From positions 1,922,001 to 1,986,000 of the forward strand of contig JAGMUV010000004.1 in NCBI GenBank assembly GCA_020744425.1: a DNA stretch of 64,000 nucleotides. Reading direction: 5' to 3'. Below the pieces are notes generated by a model, which had not been told where the DNA came from, searched no databases, and saw only the letters and a program-made list of their open reading frames with translations. Source of the DNA: Dactylonectria macrodidyma (taxonomy: Eukaryota; Ascomycota; Sordariomycetes; Hypocreales; Nectriaceae). This document shows, piece after piece, positions 43,800-56,619 of this stretch. The position numbers and the translations under genes were made by a program. Numbering within the stretch: the stretch's first letter is position 1; every line of letters begins with the position of its first letter.

Positions 43800-44103
43800 T
43801 CCGCGAATTGATGTTTGGGAAGCGGCAGCGAATCAATTGGATTAACTTAGCAATCAAGCCACTGCTACGACAAAGCACTGAGAGGGCATTTCAAATTCTT
43901 AACCTTGTGTTTTGCATTATGCAGAAGCAGCAGACAGGGTGCGACAAAGGCCGATCTGGTCAATAAATAAGAACTCCTGTCGCCCTACCAGTACTCCTCA
44001 TCTCATCCTGCAATCTCCATCGAACATCTATCTCGACAGGATACTACTCCACTGAACAAAGCCGTCCGTCTCTTCATCACACTTGTCGCTATTTACACAA
44101 GCA

Positions 44104-45072
44104 ATGGTTTCCATGATTAGAAACGTTTCAATTGCCGGAGTTCGTTGCGCCATCTCAATATCACGTAATTGAATCTTTTCTGCTTTGCTGACCCGGCATT
44201 CACAGGTCTCTGGCAATGTTGGTGCCCCAGCCTTGAAGGAACTACTTGAAAGCGGGTTCAATGTCACGGTCCTTGCGCGCAAGCAACCAAGCGACCTCCC
44301 TGCCGGCACGGCAGTGAAAGTGGTTGACTTCGGCTCCATCGAGTCCCTGACAGCCGCGCTCAAGGGCCAGGATGCTCTTGTCGATGCCACCAACACTCCC
44401 GGCACAACGATTGTATCCAGGCATCTGATTGACGCTGCCATCGCTGCCGGCGTCTACAGGATCATCCCATCGGAGTTTAGTGGTAACCCGAACCATGCAG
44501 CTTTGCGGGCCCTGCCACCTTTCATCACCAAGGCTGAGGTCTATAGTTACCTGAAAGAAAAGACGGACGGTACCAAGACCACGTGGACCACCATCTCCAA
44601 CCAGGCCTTCCTCGACTGGGGTATGCGCTACGGTATCCTCAACATTGACCTCAAGAATAAGAAGCTCACTCGTTTGTTTGATGGGAATTATGTCCTGGAG
44701 TGGACCCTCCTGGAGTCCGTCGCCAAAGGAATTTCTGGAGTTCTCAAGAAGCCTGCAGAAACCGAGAATCGCAACTGTTATATCTACAGCGTTAAGAAGA
44801 GTCAGAGCCAGATGTTTGAGCTGGCAAAGGACGCTATTGGTGGCGATTGGAAAGTTGAGCAAGGCAATGCTAAAGAGGCGTTTGAGGACGCTCTAATTGC
44901 CCTGCAGAACGGCAGGTTTGACATGCAGGTTATTGGCGATATTATTCGCTATGGTGTTGTTTCTCCTGAGATCGCGAAACCGTTCCCTGAGGACCACAAT
45001 GAACTTCTGGGTATCCCGGCTATGCATGATGAGGAGCTGAAGGACCTGCTCAAGCAGATTGCTTCGGAATAA
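44104..45072 (+). CDS. NmrA-like / isoflavone reductase-like NAD(P)-binding protein
   Basis: A protein of 300 aa from join(44104-44139, 44206-45072). The first exon encodes only MVSMIRNVSIAG. Joining it to the second exon completes the dinucleotide-binding loop G-x-x-G-x-x-G (GVSGNVG), which proves the 66-base intron. The family signature continues with VTVLARK, the acidic VVDFGS, DALVDATNTPG, and IIPSEFSGNP, a phrase typical of fungal isoflavone-reductase/phenylcoumaran-reductase relatives. These proteins are either reductases of aromatic compounds or redox-sensing regulators; the sequence alone does not decide. No signal peptide is present, so it is cytosolic. Length is usual for the family and the frame is intact. 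Confidence 0.88.
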
Positions 45073-46585
45073 GTCTGGATATGTACTTAGTACTTCAACC
45101 ACAGTTAGATAAAGCATCTAACTATAGAAGCTACGCCCAACGATGTCAAACCTACAAAGCGGCTACATCTCTATGGAATTGTGGATATGTTAGTAAACTC
45201 TGGTGTAGAAATCCTGAGCTGACTGGTAAAAGTGTGCGTATGTCTCATTGCCAGAATACATCTATTACATAAGACCAACATAATTCAGGTCTCCACTCCT
45301 CCCTGTCCCCACCGCCTGGGTAAATATAGTCAAGGGCGATGGTTTTCACACATCCCACAGCTTGACGTTAACGATTATAAGGCTGTAGTAGATTCGTCCG
45401 AAAGTCAAAATTTTTGTTATCCCACCTGTTGATGACTTACTAACTTAACACGTAGTAAAATTGTCTAGAAGTACCGCTGTGAGGTGCTAACTTTTCTTAC
45501 AGCGAGATCGAAACTCGAGGGCAAATGAGTCATTCAAGTTTAGACCAACTCGTTCTGTTTGACATACTCTTCAATTAAACTCAAAACGTGTTGCCCATCT
45601 ACCCTACATCATGACAGTAGTTGTTGTGCTAGGCTCTGCCTAATTCTCCGTTGTGAAAACTCTCTTTCCCGCAGCTGTTAGTAGTCTGTCAGTGGAGGGG
45701 CATTTCTCAGCCCACCCGACCACGCCTTTGCCCACCCGGACCTTAGGAGGCACAGGAAAGACACTGGGAGAGTTCAACTTCCTCTGTACAGTTAGTCTTA
45801 ATACGCAAACAGACCTCGCAGCTGCCTTTAAACTCAAGGCAGACTAGATATGAGAGAGAGCGCAAGACACTCCAAACAACGGCGGTTAGTTGCAGACGGT
45901 TATCTCCCTGAAAGCAAGTTAAACGCCATGCTGGAGAACTGGATGGAGGAGCATCTAAGTGAAGCTTTACCAGGATCACTATCACTAATGTTATATCTTA
46001 CCGCTTCTGCGAAGCCTATAGTATGGCGAGCTACGGGTAGGAAATTGCTGCTTAGAAGGAATGAGCGTGCTCACAGCTCCCATTGATCTAACAGGCTTGG
46101 TAAGATGGGACTCGGTGGAGCAGAGGGCGGCAGCTGCTCTAGACAGCTTCGTTCAGTACGTCCTGTGACCCTATAGGAGACTTTCTCGGGCGGGAAATAT
46201 ACTTATCTACGTACTTAGGGAGTGCCAGGCTCTGAGAAAACCACCCGAGCGGCAACCCAGACATTCCTCGAGCTCCCATGGGCGCCGAGGTTCCTTGGAG
46301 TCTACTGTTACTTGGTGACAGTCCCCTATTGACTTCAAATATCACTCGATGATTGAGTTTGTTCAGGTCGACGACATCAGTGGCGGATCAATGCTTGACT
46401 GTAAGGGCTGCGATATCGTCGTTAGTAAAACTGTTCCTACACTTAATGGGTCTGACGTCGCTTGCCGGGAGGCTATCGCAAATTTGTCTCGGTAGGCCAT
46501 CCAAGGCGTCGTGTTTAGAATGCAACCTTTGGGAAATACAAGACAAAATTTATTAGTTATGGTTTCAAGGATATGACATGATTTA
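45073..46585. other. intergenic, nothing recognised
   Basis: About 1.5 kb between the NmrA-like gene and the convergent regulator gene. Short frames (for example 45850-46086) show no family I know. Confidence 0.5.
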
Positions 46586-48989
46586 TCATTCACCACTTGT
46601 ATGTCGTTGTAGAACTGGAGCAATATCATCGCTCAACTCCCATCTTCTGCTACCATGAGGAAGAAGAGCATTGTACCGAGCCATCCACCCATCGGCCATA
46701 CATCTGCACAGCGGTATGCTCTGAAGAGCAGCCGTGCCGCCAGAGTGTATCCAGCCTTCCAATTGAGTAGTATTTTGCAAGTTTCTTGGTTCAACACCAA
46801 TATCGATATGGCTCAACATCGGGACGCAACTGCATGCTGCGGTCGAGAACACAAGCCAAGCCCAAACTACCAAGGCGCTCATTGATACGGTTAGCCAAGC
46901 TATCGGATCAACGGATGGCTTTTGCGGCTGGCTTTCCTCCAAGTCAGCCTCGCGTTCCCAGAGCACGGCAATAGCATGGAGTAAGGCTCGTCTGCTCTCT
47001 GAAGTCGACGTCCACGCATTCAACTGAGATTGATACTTTTGCATCCTGAGGGACGCAGAAGACCCATCGTCTCTTGAGCGTGTCATAGACCTTGCGACTG
47101 TGTTGATTATGCGAGTGTCGGCATAAAGCTGCAGTCCTTGAAGGTGATAAGTCATCCTACAATCTGAGGCCAAGCATTTGATATTCGTCATTGCCCTTGC
47201 CTTCGCTCGTGGAGGGTCTTCATGGTATTTTCCGATGTAAGCGAGGAAAGGAAACTCTTCCGTCTGACCAGTGTGAAAGCTCTGGCTACACTGGTGAGTT
47301 ATCCGGTCTAGATCTGCTTTCCAGGTCTCGAGTTGTCGGCCTGAAGAGGGAATTGAATTCAGTGCCAGGCGCCCAGATTCGGTACTTCTGCGCATGACTT
47401 GAGCGTGATTCCAGATTTCAGGTCGTAACCCACATAGGGCAAGCTGAACGTCTTCGAGAAGTACAAGGGGCTTTGCCGGCGAACTGTGGTTATCCATGAC
47501 CTCGGAGAGTCTGAATCTCGCTCGGCCTGTTGGTTCTTGAGAAAGGCGCTCAATGAAGAGATTCAGATCGTACGAATTCCAGAGGAAGTACGTAGAGGGC
47601 ATTGTTGCATCCATTTCTTCCCGATAGAGAGCAGGAGGCTGGTCGCGGGCTATCGAAAGGTAGACATCGACTTTGTATAGAGCCACAACAAGTCTGGCAT
47701 GTTAGGCCACACTTTCCATATTTACAGGCTGTAAAGGTTGCTCTTACCGCTTCCACCGATCACGTATTATTTGCAGATAGGGGATGAATGTTCCCGGGTA
47801 GTGGGTTTGCTGTTCATATGCCGCGCTTTCATAGATGAAGAATTCCATCTCCCTCATGGATGAAACTAGCATGCCTCGCAGCACTGTGGCTCTTGTCACT
47901 ACTCTCTCGCTCTTTGACACACAAGTCAGCCTTCGGAATAATATTTTTAGTTGAGGGTTATGGATACCCCTTGGTAGAATGCAAAGATCATGTTGAGTAC
48001 GATAGCTTGATACATTTCTACGGGCCAAGGCTTGTCCAGTTGATGTCGATGTCTGGGATGTGACTGAGCGAATGTGAGATGCTACCCTTCGCTCTATCGG
48101 AGCAAATAAGACTTACAAGCCACCGGAAGAACTGTTCCATCAAAGATTCATGTATCAGTAATGCGAGCTCGCTGAAGTCATCCGGATTCTCCAGCCACGA
48201 GCTTATCATGACCACAGAGATCGAGACAATGAAAGATCCATCATTCCGGAAGAACAAGGGCCCGTGAATAATAGGCCAAGCATCATTAAATCGTCCAAAG
48301 AACTCGTTGGAATTGGCCTCCATCCACTCGTTATCCTGGCTGGATACCTTGGGGTCTTCTTCCACAGAGATTTCACGAGACAACAGCTTATTGGCGATTT
48401 GCGCCAACCGGCCTGCTAGTGTATCTTCACCTGGGCTTTGAGATACTTCCGTCCCCATACTCGTGGCGGCTGGCGTGAAGGCCTCTCGAATTCCGATATG
48501 CCGTGGTGCGTGCTGAGGAAGAGCTGTTGAAGCTGAAGATGTGACGTCCCTCGTGGGGCTTTGGCAACCGCCTCGGTTTGTGGAGACAAACTTGTAAGTG
48601 CAGTCTATTCCTCTCTTGGCGCAAAGAGTACACTGGGTACCTCTGTCACATGTCGTTTTGTTAGCACGGCATGCATCGCAAGCTCGGCCTCGTCGATGAT
48701 CAGGAGCCGCAGGCATGTTGTGACGCGCCAAGTGACGACGAAGGACGTCGCTTTGTATTCTGGGTCAGTCTTTCAACGCCATCACTGAACGAGGCTTAAA
48801 CTGAGCTTACTTGCGCGTGAATGACCGTTGACAGGCCGAACAGATAAATTTTCCTTCGTCATGTGTGGCTTGATGTCTCCGAAGATGTTCTTTTCTGATG
48901 AATCTTTTTCCACAATGGCAAACATGGCGTGAAGTCGATTGTTCTTCGCTGTCGGCTGACGATCTAGTGACATCGGTTAGACCGGACAT
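46586..48989 (-). CDS. transcription factor with two C2H2 fingers and a Zn2Cys6 cluster
   Basis: A protein of 726 aa from complement(join(46586-47693, 47748-47911, 47968-48063, 48117-48750, 48811-48989)). Finger 1 (about 24-43) is C-x-C-x12-H-x3-H. Finger 2 spans the first splice, which gives C-x2-C-x12-H-x3-H with FTRNDVLRRH. Shortly after lies a binuclear cluster C-x2-C-x6-C-x5-C-x2-C-x6-C (CDACRANKTTC). The rest is the fungal regulator middle region, with VLRGMLVSSMREMEFF and PYLQIIRDRW. This combination of both zinc types is a known Pezizomycotina class of nuclear DNA-binding regulators. All introns are 53-60 nt and keep the frame. A possible target is the exo-polygalacturonase gene 2 kb away, but nothing in the sequence proves this. 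Confidence 0.85.
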
Positions 48990-49483
48990 CGTCTTGCGCT
49001 AATTATGTATAAAATATCCCACATTCGAATCCAGGACTGTATTTGAGGGAAGACTTTGGTATACTCACCTGTTATTACCATACGTAACGTGGTTGGCCTC
49101 CTGGGATGCTTCCATAGCGGGTGCCATCCTGTTCTTGTCGCGCTGGATCCAGCGTAATCCAATGGCGGGTGGGATCAAGCAATCAAGGGTCATTGTACCT
49201 GATATAAAGATCGAATGGTGGTCTTCTCGTCTAGTTATCCCAAAGCGCGGCGCGTACTTGGGTTCACCAGTTTTGTCATCCTAACGGTTGGCGAGTGGGA
49301 TGACCGGCCGAAGGTGGGATACAGTGAGGTAAAATACTACAGAAACGGACTCGCTACATTGGTATTGGAGTGTGGATCCGGACGTTCCTATTCGCAGAGT
49401 AGTCATCGGCATTTACCGCGCGAAGAGTAATGGTAGACGACCGGAATTGCGCACCGTCACGTCCGTCACAGCTGAAGTGCTAG
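48990..49483. other. upstream region of the regulator gene; no P-loop exon found
   Basis: About 490 bases without a gene. I searched it for the missing N-terminal GTP-binding loop of the GTPase remnant that follows and saw none. A short 'gggatgaccggccgaaggtgggatac' stretch at about 49300 resembles the GGTGGGAT minisatellite motif. Confidence 0.45.
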
Positions 49484-50705
49484 CGCTCGCTTCAACCAGG
49501 CACACAAAAGACAGAGGCGTATGAATGCCTTATTGGAGGCCAACAGTTTGTCTTCTTCAACACGCCAGGCTTTGACGATACATACTGTGGAGACGCAGAT
49601 ATTCTCGCAGATATTGCGCAAGCACTCAGCTCCTCTTACATGAACCATGTAAAGCTCAGCGGAATCATCTATCTCCACCGAATCAAAGATGAGAGGATGA
49701 CAAATGCCATCATGCGAAATCTGACAATGTTTCGCAATCTCTGCGGTGACAACGCATTCAAGAACGTCATTCTCGCAACTACCTTTTGGGGTGAGTTACA
49801 GGACAAGGAGAAAGGGGAGGCTCGGGAGCAAGAACTACTTAATACTTCCGAGCGGCGGGGCTACATCACCAGCAAGGGATCGAGGACTCGGAGATTCCTG
49901 AATACAAAGGAGTCAGCCCTGAGCATCATTGGTGACCTCGTTGACCTCCCGGCAGTCACCCTGCAGATCCAAGACGAAATAGTGGACCAGGGCTTGGGGG
50001 TTTGACCAAACCACAGCGGGTGAGGCTCTCAACAGAGAGCTGTTAGAGCTACGTGCTGCGTATCAGACACAGCTTGACTCCATTCGCCAGGAAAAGGAGC
50101 AGGCGATCAAGGATCGCGATGTCCAGCTGGAGGAGATGCTGGAGAAGCTAGAGCAGGAGAAGGAGCATTTCATGCGGCGCCTGGAGAGCGAGCAGGCGGC
50201 TCTACATGCCGATCGTCGCGAGCAGCAGCGCCGGATGGAGCAAGCCTTCAACGACCAGCTCCTGCGTCTGGAGCGCGAACGCAAGGCAAGAGAACGTCAA
50301 ATCGAAGACCTCGAAACACGGCTGAGCACAGATCGCGCAGATTCCAACGAGCGATTTCAAGCGGCTATGGCAGAATCCAGCCGCGTGGTCACCGAACTGA
50401 AGCTGGAGATGGAGAACAGCCGGGCCGAGGACCGCGCAGAATTCGACGAGACTATCCGCGCCATCGAGGGGCGACAACGGACAGCATCATCGGAGGCGAC
50501 GAGATGGCGAGCCGAAGTCGACCGGCTGAATCAGCAGATCCGCGATGCCTCAGTCGCCCAAGCGGCACACGGGACAGAACGGCGGCGGATGGAAGCGAGG
50601 ATCCATGAGCTTGAGAATACGCGGGAGACGAGTAACACAAACTTTTGGGATGTAGTTGGAAACATGTCTACTTTGGCGACTGGGATTCTGTTGCATATGC
50701 TCTGA
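49484..50705 (+). pseudogene. truncated, frameshifted fungal GTPase / coiled-coil protein
   Basis: The first part (49484-50000) encodes the later half of a P-loop G domain of the type common in fungi (AIG1/septin-like). It has the switch motif NTPGFDDTY, then SGIIYLHRIKDERM, LCGDNAFKNVILATT, and a SKGS..RFLNT..SAL block. The N-terminal GTP-binding loop is absent: an in-frame TAG lies at 49481-49483 and no upstream exon was found. At the G5 run 49996-50000 the frame shifts by one base. Behind it a Glu/Arg/Gln-rich coiled coil of about 230 residues is fully open to 50705, ending in a hydrophobic segment (MSTLATGILLHML). Removing one G would join both parts. Either the gene is dead or the homopolymer is a sequence error; the lost P-loop argues for decay. 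Confidence 0.7.
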
Positions 50706-50961
50706 GTCACGCAGTATAACTCTCCTAGTGGTGGTTTGGAGGCATTTGTGGTTGAACACATGCTGAATCTCTCCTTTCCTCCAATAGTTTCTGACTACAC
50801 AGAGGCTTGGTTATTTCGAATGAGGCAGTAGCTTCTTTAAGTCTTTTTCATATAGCAGGTAGTATTATACTATGCATTGGCTATATAGTTTCTATCCTTC
50901 TAGATTCCAGACAAGCTTTACCCTGATATAATAGCTCTTGTGATCAACTTGTGTGAATCAT

Positions 50962-52782
50962 CTAGAGTTCATTTGAAAGTGGATGGAACGCATCTTTCTT
51001 GCGCTCAATGTACCCATTGTTCCATGGGTCAGTGTCAATTTCCGCAATCGGCGTCTTGCACTTTGCCGCTAGAGCAGCCTTGGCCTCGGGGCTATCGAAG
51101 GAAACGCAGTCGACCCCAAGGTGACCATCGATTCCGTCACAAATGATGACGGGTTCTCCACCGCAGGGTGTCTTGATGTTGAAGTCTTTGATGGCAATGT
51201 TTTCGCAGATGGCGCTCTCGCTGGTGGAGCATGAGAGGCGCGCCACGGCGTTGCCGTATACGCCTGAAGTGTAACCCGTGAAGTTTTCGAACCGGATGTC
51301 ACTGATGTCCATGCCAGACGGGTATTGTTTGCATTCTTCGGTGGTCTTGTTGAAGTAGCATGAGTCGAGAATGATGCCATAGTCCATGCGACCGACCCAG
51401 AAGTTCCTATGGCGCGAGAGTCAGTTGCTAAGTTCCATCAGGCAAAGTGAAACAGAGAAACATACTTGAAGGTGACGTTCTTAACATATCCAGTGCCAGT
51501 GTTGGCACCTGCCCAAACCTTGATTCGAGCTCCAGAGTACTATCAAAAATAGTCAGATCAACTTTCAGTGTGTTAGCAGGGACCGTAATAGCAGGACTCA
51601 CGTCTCCGTTCATCATCCAGACATTTTCAATATGCACATCATGAACGTTAGAGATTTCGCCGGCGTACTGCCCAAGTGACCCCATAGACTATAACATAAA
51701 TGTCAGTATTTCCTTTTGTAATACCAAATTTCGATCGGACAGAAAGTAAGGCATACCTGGCCGTGGGTGCCGTTGCAATACATGGTATTGACGTAGAGGT
51801 TTGAGCTGTTGGGCTTGGGCGAGAAGCAGTCATCATCAATATTGACCCAAGCACGCTCAATATGGACACCACTGGTGTTCATGGTGTTCATAAAGTCGGT
51901 GTTTTTGGGAATAATGCTACCGTTGTTGGAGAGTGCGGTGGCAATGACATCAGTGTAGCGGACGTTCTTGGAGCTGACGATGAAGTTGTTCCAGCAAGGA
52001 GAATCCTTCAGATGAATACCTGAGACGTCCAGGTTGGTAGTGTTTTCGGCGTAGAAAAGAATCGGGCGGTAGTACTTGTTGTCGGGATTTAAGATGCTGA
52101 AAAAAAGCATTAGATCTCTTGCATTCTAAGGTTAAAGACACAGGGAAAACTCAGAGAAACATACGATCCAGTGCCATCATTAAACTCATTCCACCATCGT
52201 TGGCTGTGGGCTTGTGTCAGTTTTCTACCATGAAAAGTCGAGACGACATAGGTGAGATCATACCCTTGTCCCTCAATTACGCCTTGGCCGTAAATCTTAA
52301 TATTTTTGCCTCCCCATTTCCAGAACATGATAGACTTCTGAAACGGGTGGTACCAAGCGTTTTCTTGCCAGTACTCGACATCATTTGTGAACTACAGCCG
52401 CTGTCAGTTGCCCGTACAGGTCAATACTGGGTTGTTTTAAAATATTTACCTGGATCTTGCCATCTAGATGTAGGTGGATGTTGTTCAGATTGGTCAAGTC
52501 AAGTACCTTGCCAATAACATACGTCTTTCCCTTGGGAAGATACAAGGTACCTCCGTTGTTGGCTTTCTTGATTCCCTTGGCGAACTCTGCTGAGACATCG
52601 TCATCGTCGTGCCTGGACGCGCGAATCTTGACGACCCTGCGGTGACTGTTCTTTGGAGGATGATACGGATGTTTGTCGCGAAACTCCAGGACGTCTCTAG
52701 GCACACCCGGGGGAAGGCTGACGGCCTGGATGGCAGTGACTGCCAACGCCGCGATGATCGTCGTGACCTGATAGAAGCGCAT
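50962..52782 (-). CDS. exo-polygalacturonase, glycoside hydrolase family 28
   Basis: A secreted pectin-degrading enzyme that removes galacturonate units from chain ends. My model is complement(join(50962-51406, 51466-51539, 51602-51688, 51757-52096, 52165-52203, 52264-52391, 52450-52782)), 481 aa. The six introns are 58-68 nt and each join restores family sequence; the third exon is only 39 bases. A signal peptide (MRFYQVTTIIAALAVTAIQA) starts the protein. The four GH28 motifs are present: NTD (as PKNTDFMNT), the Asp pair in DDDCFSPKPNSSN, the His in GTHGQSMGSLGQY, and ARIKVW. Motif 1 has Phe-Met where most relatives have Gly. Several N-x-S/T sites suggest N-glycosylation. Such genes are usually induced by pectin and repressed by glucose. 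Confidence 0.92.
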
Positions 52783-55143
52783 TGTTGAGATGGAGAAGGG
52801 GTCTGCCTCTAGGTGTAAGGCTGTACCTTGCGCGTGAGGAGATCAGAACAAGTCAACAGATATTGCTGCAGCCGGGGTGCTTGACTTTATACTTTGTGCA
52901 AAGCCGCCTAGATGCACCGAGTTCCATGGTGTCTAACATACGCCTGGTGGACCTCAGTGGGGATGACGTGGTACCGCAGCTCTCCCATAGACATGTTTTG
53001 CGGGGTGTAGATCCTTGACACAGTGCCTTCTCTCTGGACATGATCCCATGCCGGAAAAGTTGAGAAAATGCCGGTTGATGGGGAGAGTGGTTGGGGGTAG
53101 GCCGAGGTAGCGTCTGTGGGGACCCCAGGAAACGTGCAGCTTTCATTCAAACGTCTTTAAAGTTACGGCGCTAATGATATAGGGATCCCGGCAAACGGGT
53201 GCTACAAGCCGTGTTGCTTTGACCAGGATATCTCCGCTTTGGGGGCAGGGTGTCCGTCCCACGGTCTCATCACCTTGGGCCAAACCTTAGGCCGAGATGT
53301 CCAAAGCGTAAGAGTTTAACAGATTGGTAATGTCAGCGTCTACATGTTTTCTGTTAAATCACAGCTCTACTATATCTCTTGGAGACAAAATAAATATTTT
53401 ATGTTTCAACCGTGGGGGTGGGGTAGCAGCTGTGAATTCTTACCATGCCACCGGTGCAACGACGAAAAAGTTGGTGGGATCGCTCCTATCGGATGATTGC
53501 CACAGATCAGATGAACCAACAATTGAACGTTTCCCGAGGACACTTGAACATAAGATGAAACCACTAAAATATTCACTGGCTGCATCCTAATCACGTTCAA
53601 TGCATCCTTGAACATGCTTTAATTTAAACTTACCATCTGAAGACTACACATGGCTTCCCCGCGTTGATGATCATGATTCCTTTTCAAGCGTGATTGGTGG
53701 ATATTTACCGTCGCGGCCAGTAGCGCACACAGGGGGAGATGCATGGTAGGGGCCGCCAGTGCTCCGTTTCCGCCGACGGTCCGGACACTGTCTTTTCCAG
53801 GTTCATCCGTCTTCTTTTCCGATCCTGAATTGAGGTGTCACTCACGTTGCTCACATAGAACAATTCTCGGTAAATATAGCTTAATTCGAGCGCAGCCGGG
53901 GTGTATATTCTCTGTCGGTTCTTGGGGCCGTGGCGGCTCGGTTCTCGGGGATTTTAGTCTACCCAGCTCATATGGCCATGCGATGAGAAACCCGCAACAT
54001 TCCATCGCCCTCGCCTTCAAGAATGAGAAATAAAACCCGGTGCTGACCTGAATCTGGGTCGTCTATACGGGCAGTAAAGCAAGAGAAGAACGTGTCATTC
54101 AGACAAAACGCCAGGCAAACCGCATTCGAGATGAGCACATGCAAAGGACCTGGGATCCGCACCTGCCTGAGAAAGGTACCCTGCTTTGGTTAAATGTGAC
54201 CGCGTCGCGCCCAACGAACTTCCAAACCACATTCAGAGCCAGTTATATTTTCGATAGCTTAGCAATCCACGATCATTCTATATTGGCCAGGCAGGCTTCA
54301 TATATATCTGTTAAACAAACAACAGTGAGTGCGGAGGACCAAAAGGAAGACCACGTACTCATCCGAACTAAGGAAGGTGGAAGTACACATCGTGCGTTGA
54401 ACATCTCATCATGGCTCCTTGCCTGGTCATATGTCTATGTCATGAATTCCAACCCAACGCCTGTGATTGCCAACTGTTTTAATTAAAGACCTTTTAATGT
54501 CAAGAGAGATAGATACGACATATCTTAGGTATTGAGAGGTAATGGTGACGCCAGGCACTTAGTTAGCCAGGCAATTAAGGGGGTCTCGGTCAAACATGTT
54601 ACTTCCAGATACTGGACTTGAAAATGAGGTCCTCCGAACACAGTCCGTCAAAACCACCATCATATCGTTACTGGCCAACTTAAGACTATTTGAATTGAGT
54701 GAGGGATCGTGTGCCGGAGTATTCTCACAAGGCCGCCAGTCGATGGAATTAACCATCTTAGTTGTAATATTTTATGGTCGCGGGGGATCGCTCAGAAACG
54801 ATACAACGCCTAATTTGACCGGCATTTTGACGAATTACAGATCGAAGACCTAGCGCTGGGGACCTTATTGACATTACATGCAGGGCATGGCAATGGGTTT
54901 GCTCGTATGAGATTGGCCATATGTGAATTGATACAGTTGGACATGATTTACTCGAGCACGTCGAGACGATCGAATAGAAATGAAGTGAGACGCATGGCTA
55001 CTGCTATGGTAAGAAGATGATACACCAGACTGTTCCTCAGCCACGCTAAGATGACTTTAATTGTACAGTAAACGATACCTTTCGTACCAACATGACGATT
55101 ACACAGGTCGTGTGGTTGGTCTTTCCAATATGAAGCCAACATC
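52783..55143. other. 2.4-kb intergenic stretch, nothing recognised
   Basis: Upstream of the polygalacturonase gene and downstream of the permease gene. A 115-codon frame (54139-54486) exists on the plus strand but has no recognised family and no clear promoter; I leave it unannotated. The part next to 52783 must contain the polygalacturonase promoter. Confidence 0.5.
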
Positions 55144-56619
55144 TTAACACGAAAATGGCGTATTGATGGAACCGGACCGAAATTTATCAATCTGTAGCAA
55201 AGAATTAGTTTCGACTCTTGCTCAATACACTAGGCGACTTACCAATTCCACGACAGTCGAGTATGTACCCGCCACGAGCACGATGATTCCAACAAGGAAA
55301 ACAATTCCGTTGCAAATGGCGCTTTTAATGTTCTCTTTAGAATACCACTTGCCCTCCTTGAGGAGGAAGAACCACATGAGGGGAGGGAAGTAGAACGACA
55401 GTCCCGATACGAAGAGAGACGCGCTAATGGATAGCAGCTCGGAAAAGATGGGCACGGCTTCGGCAATGATCCAGGCGAGGAAAGTAATAATGGACACCAG
55501 GCCCAGCCAAGTGATCCAGCCCTTCTTCGTATTGACGTAGCGGACAACGGAGTCCTTGTAGAGATTGCCGTGGATGTATCGGCAGACAACGGTCGTGTTG
55601 ATCGATCCGGATATGAAGATGACGGGTAGAGCGATTCCAAACACAACTCTCGAAATAACAGGGCCGGCTGATAACAACGCAGGCGACTGGACGTCCTGGC
55701 CCACAAAGGCGTAAATTATGGCTCCGGTGAGTGTATAGACGGCAATTTGGACAATCATAACGGCCCAGGTGGACTTGATGAAGTCCTTGGGCGTGTGCAT
55801 TTCTTGCATGAATGACGGCTGCGCTCCCGCAAACGCATATGCAAAGACAATACCATTAACCGCGATGAAGGCTTCGGAAAACGACAGGTCCTCCTTAGGC
55901 CAGGCGGACCAGTTCACGGCAGAGAGGCCCCCTGGGGCTTGGGCACCCTGGACACCGGTCGCAATGATGGTGATCAAGATGGCCAGACCGATAGAAGCAC
56001 AATCGACATAGCCCAAGATAGCAATCTCGGCAAATGACGGCGGGATAGCAAGAAGCAATAGAATAATAGCCGAAACAGCTCCGAAAACGATAGAGCAAAC
56101 ATCACTTTGCGTGATGTTGTTAAAGGCGATTTTACCTGTCAGGCAATGCGATCCGACAACGAGCGTCAACTGGGAGATGAAAATGGCGCTGAACAGGTAG
56201 TAGCCAAACTTCCCCCACATCAGCCGTCCGATATCTGCGTAATGCGCGACTCCCGGATATTTAAGAGACACCTTGCCGAGCACGTAGCAGGCGTAGATGG
56301 CGATGAGCCCAAGACTGATGCACAGTATGACGCCCGCGACCATGCCGAGCGTCGCAAACGCCGACGGCAGGCTGAGACTGCCCAGGGCGATGGATTCAAC
56401 AATCAGCACAACGGCAAGGCGCTTCCATCCGAGGCGGTGGAAATGGGCGTCGCCTTCTTGGATCTTTTGCTTCTCGGCGTCCGTGTGACCGTTTGTGTTG
56501 AGGATTTCGCCGACCATGACGTTGTCGGAGACGTGCGGCGCAATGGCATCGTCGCTGCTGTCCATCTTTTCTTTCCCTGGGGCGTCGTTGCCGCGGAGGG
56601 TGGTGATGGCGTGGTCCAT
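55144..56619 (-). CDS. amino-acid permease, AAAP/Mtr-like family
   Basis: A protein of 474 aa from complement(join(55144-55191, 55243-56619)). The 51-base intron near the end was recognised because it turns the tail into ELIDKFRSGSINTPFSC, the type of C-terminus seen in Neurospora Mtr-like permeases; without splicing a short frame ends in LVSRLVY. A hydrophilic N-terminus of about 65 residues precedes about eleven membrane segments, starting with LAVVLIVESIALGSLSLPSAFA, where the small-residue GSLSLP motif is typical of the family. It should import neutral or aromatic amino acids across the plasma membrane by proton symport; the exact substrate is unknown. A TATATAAG stretch lies about 170 bases upstream. 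It is the first of four minus-strand genes in a row. Confidence 0.88.

Noticed and set aside
54139..54486. 115-codon plus-strand frame in the polygalacturonase upstream region
   Set aside because: No family, no promoter and no splice support; expected by chance in a 2.4-kb gap.
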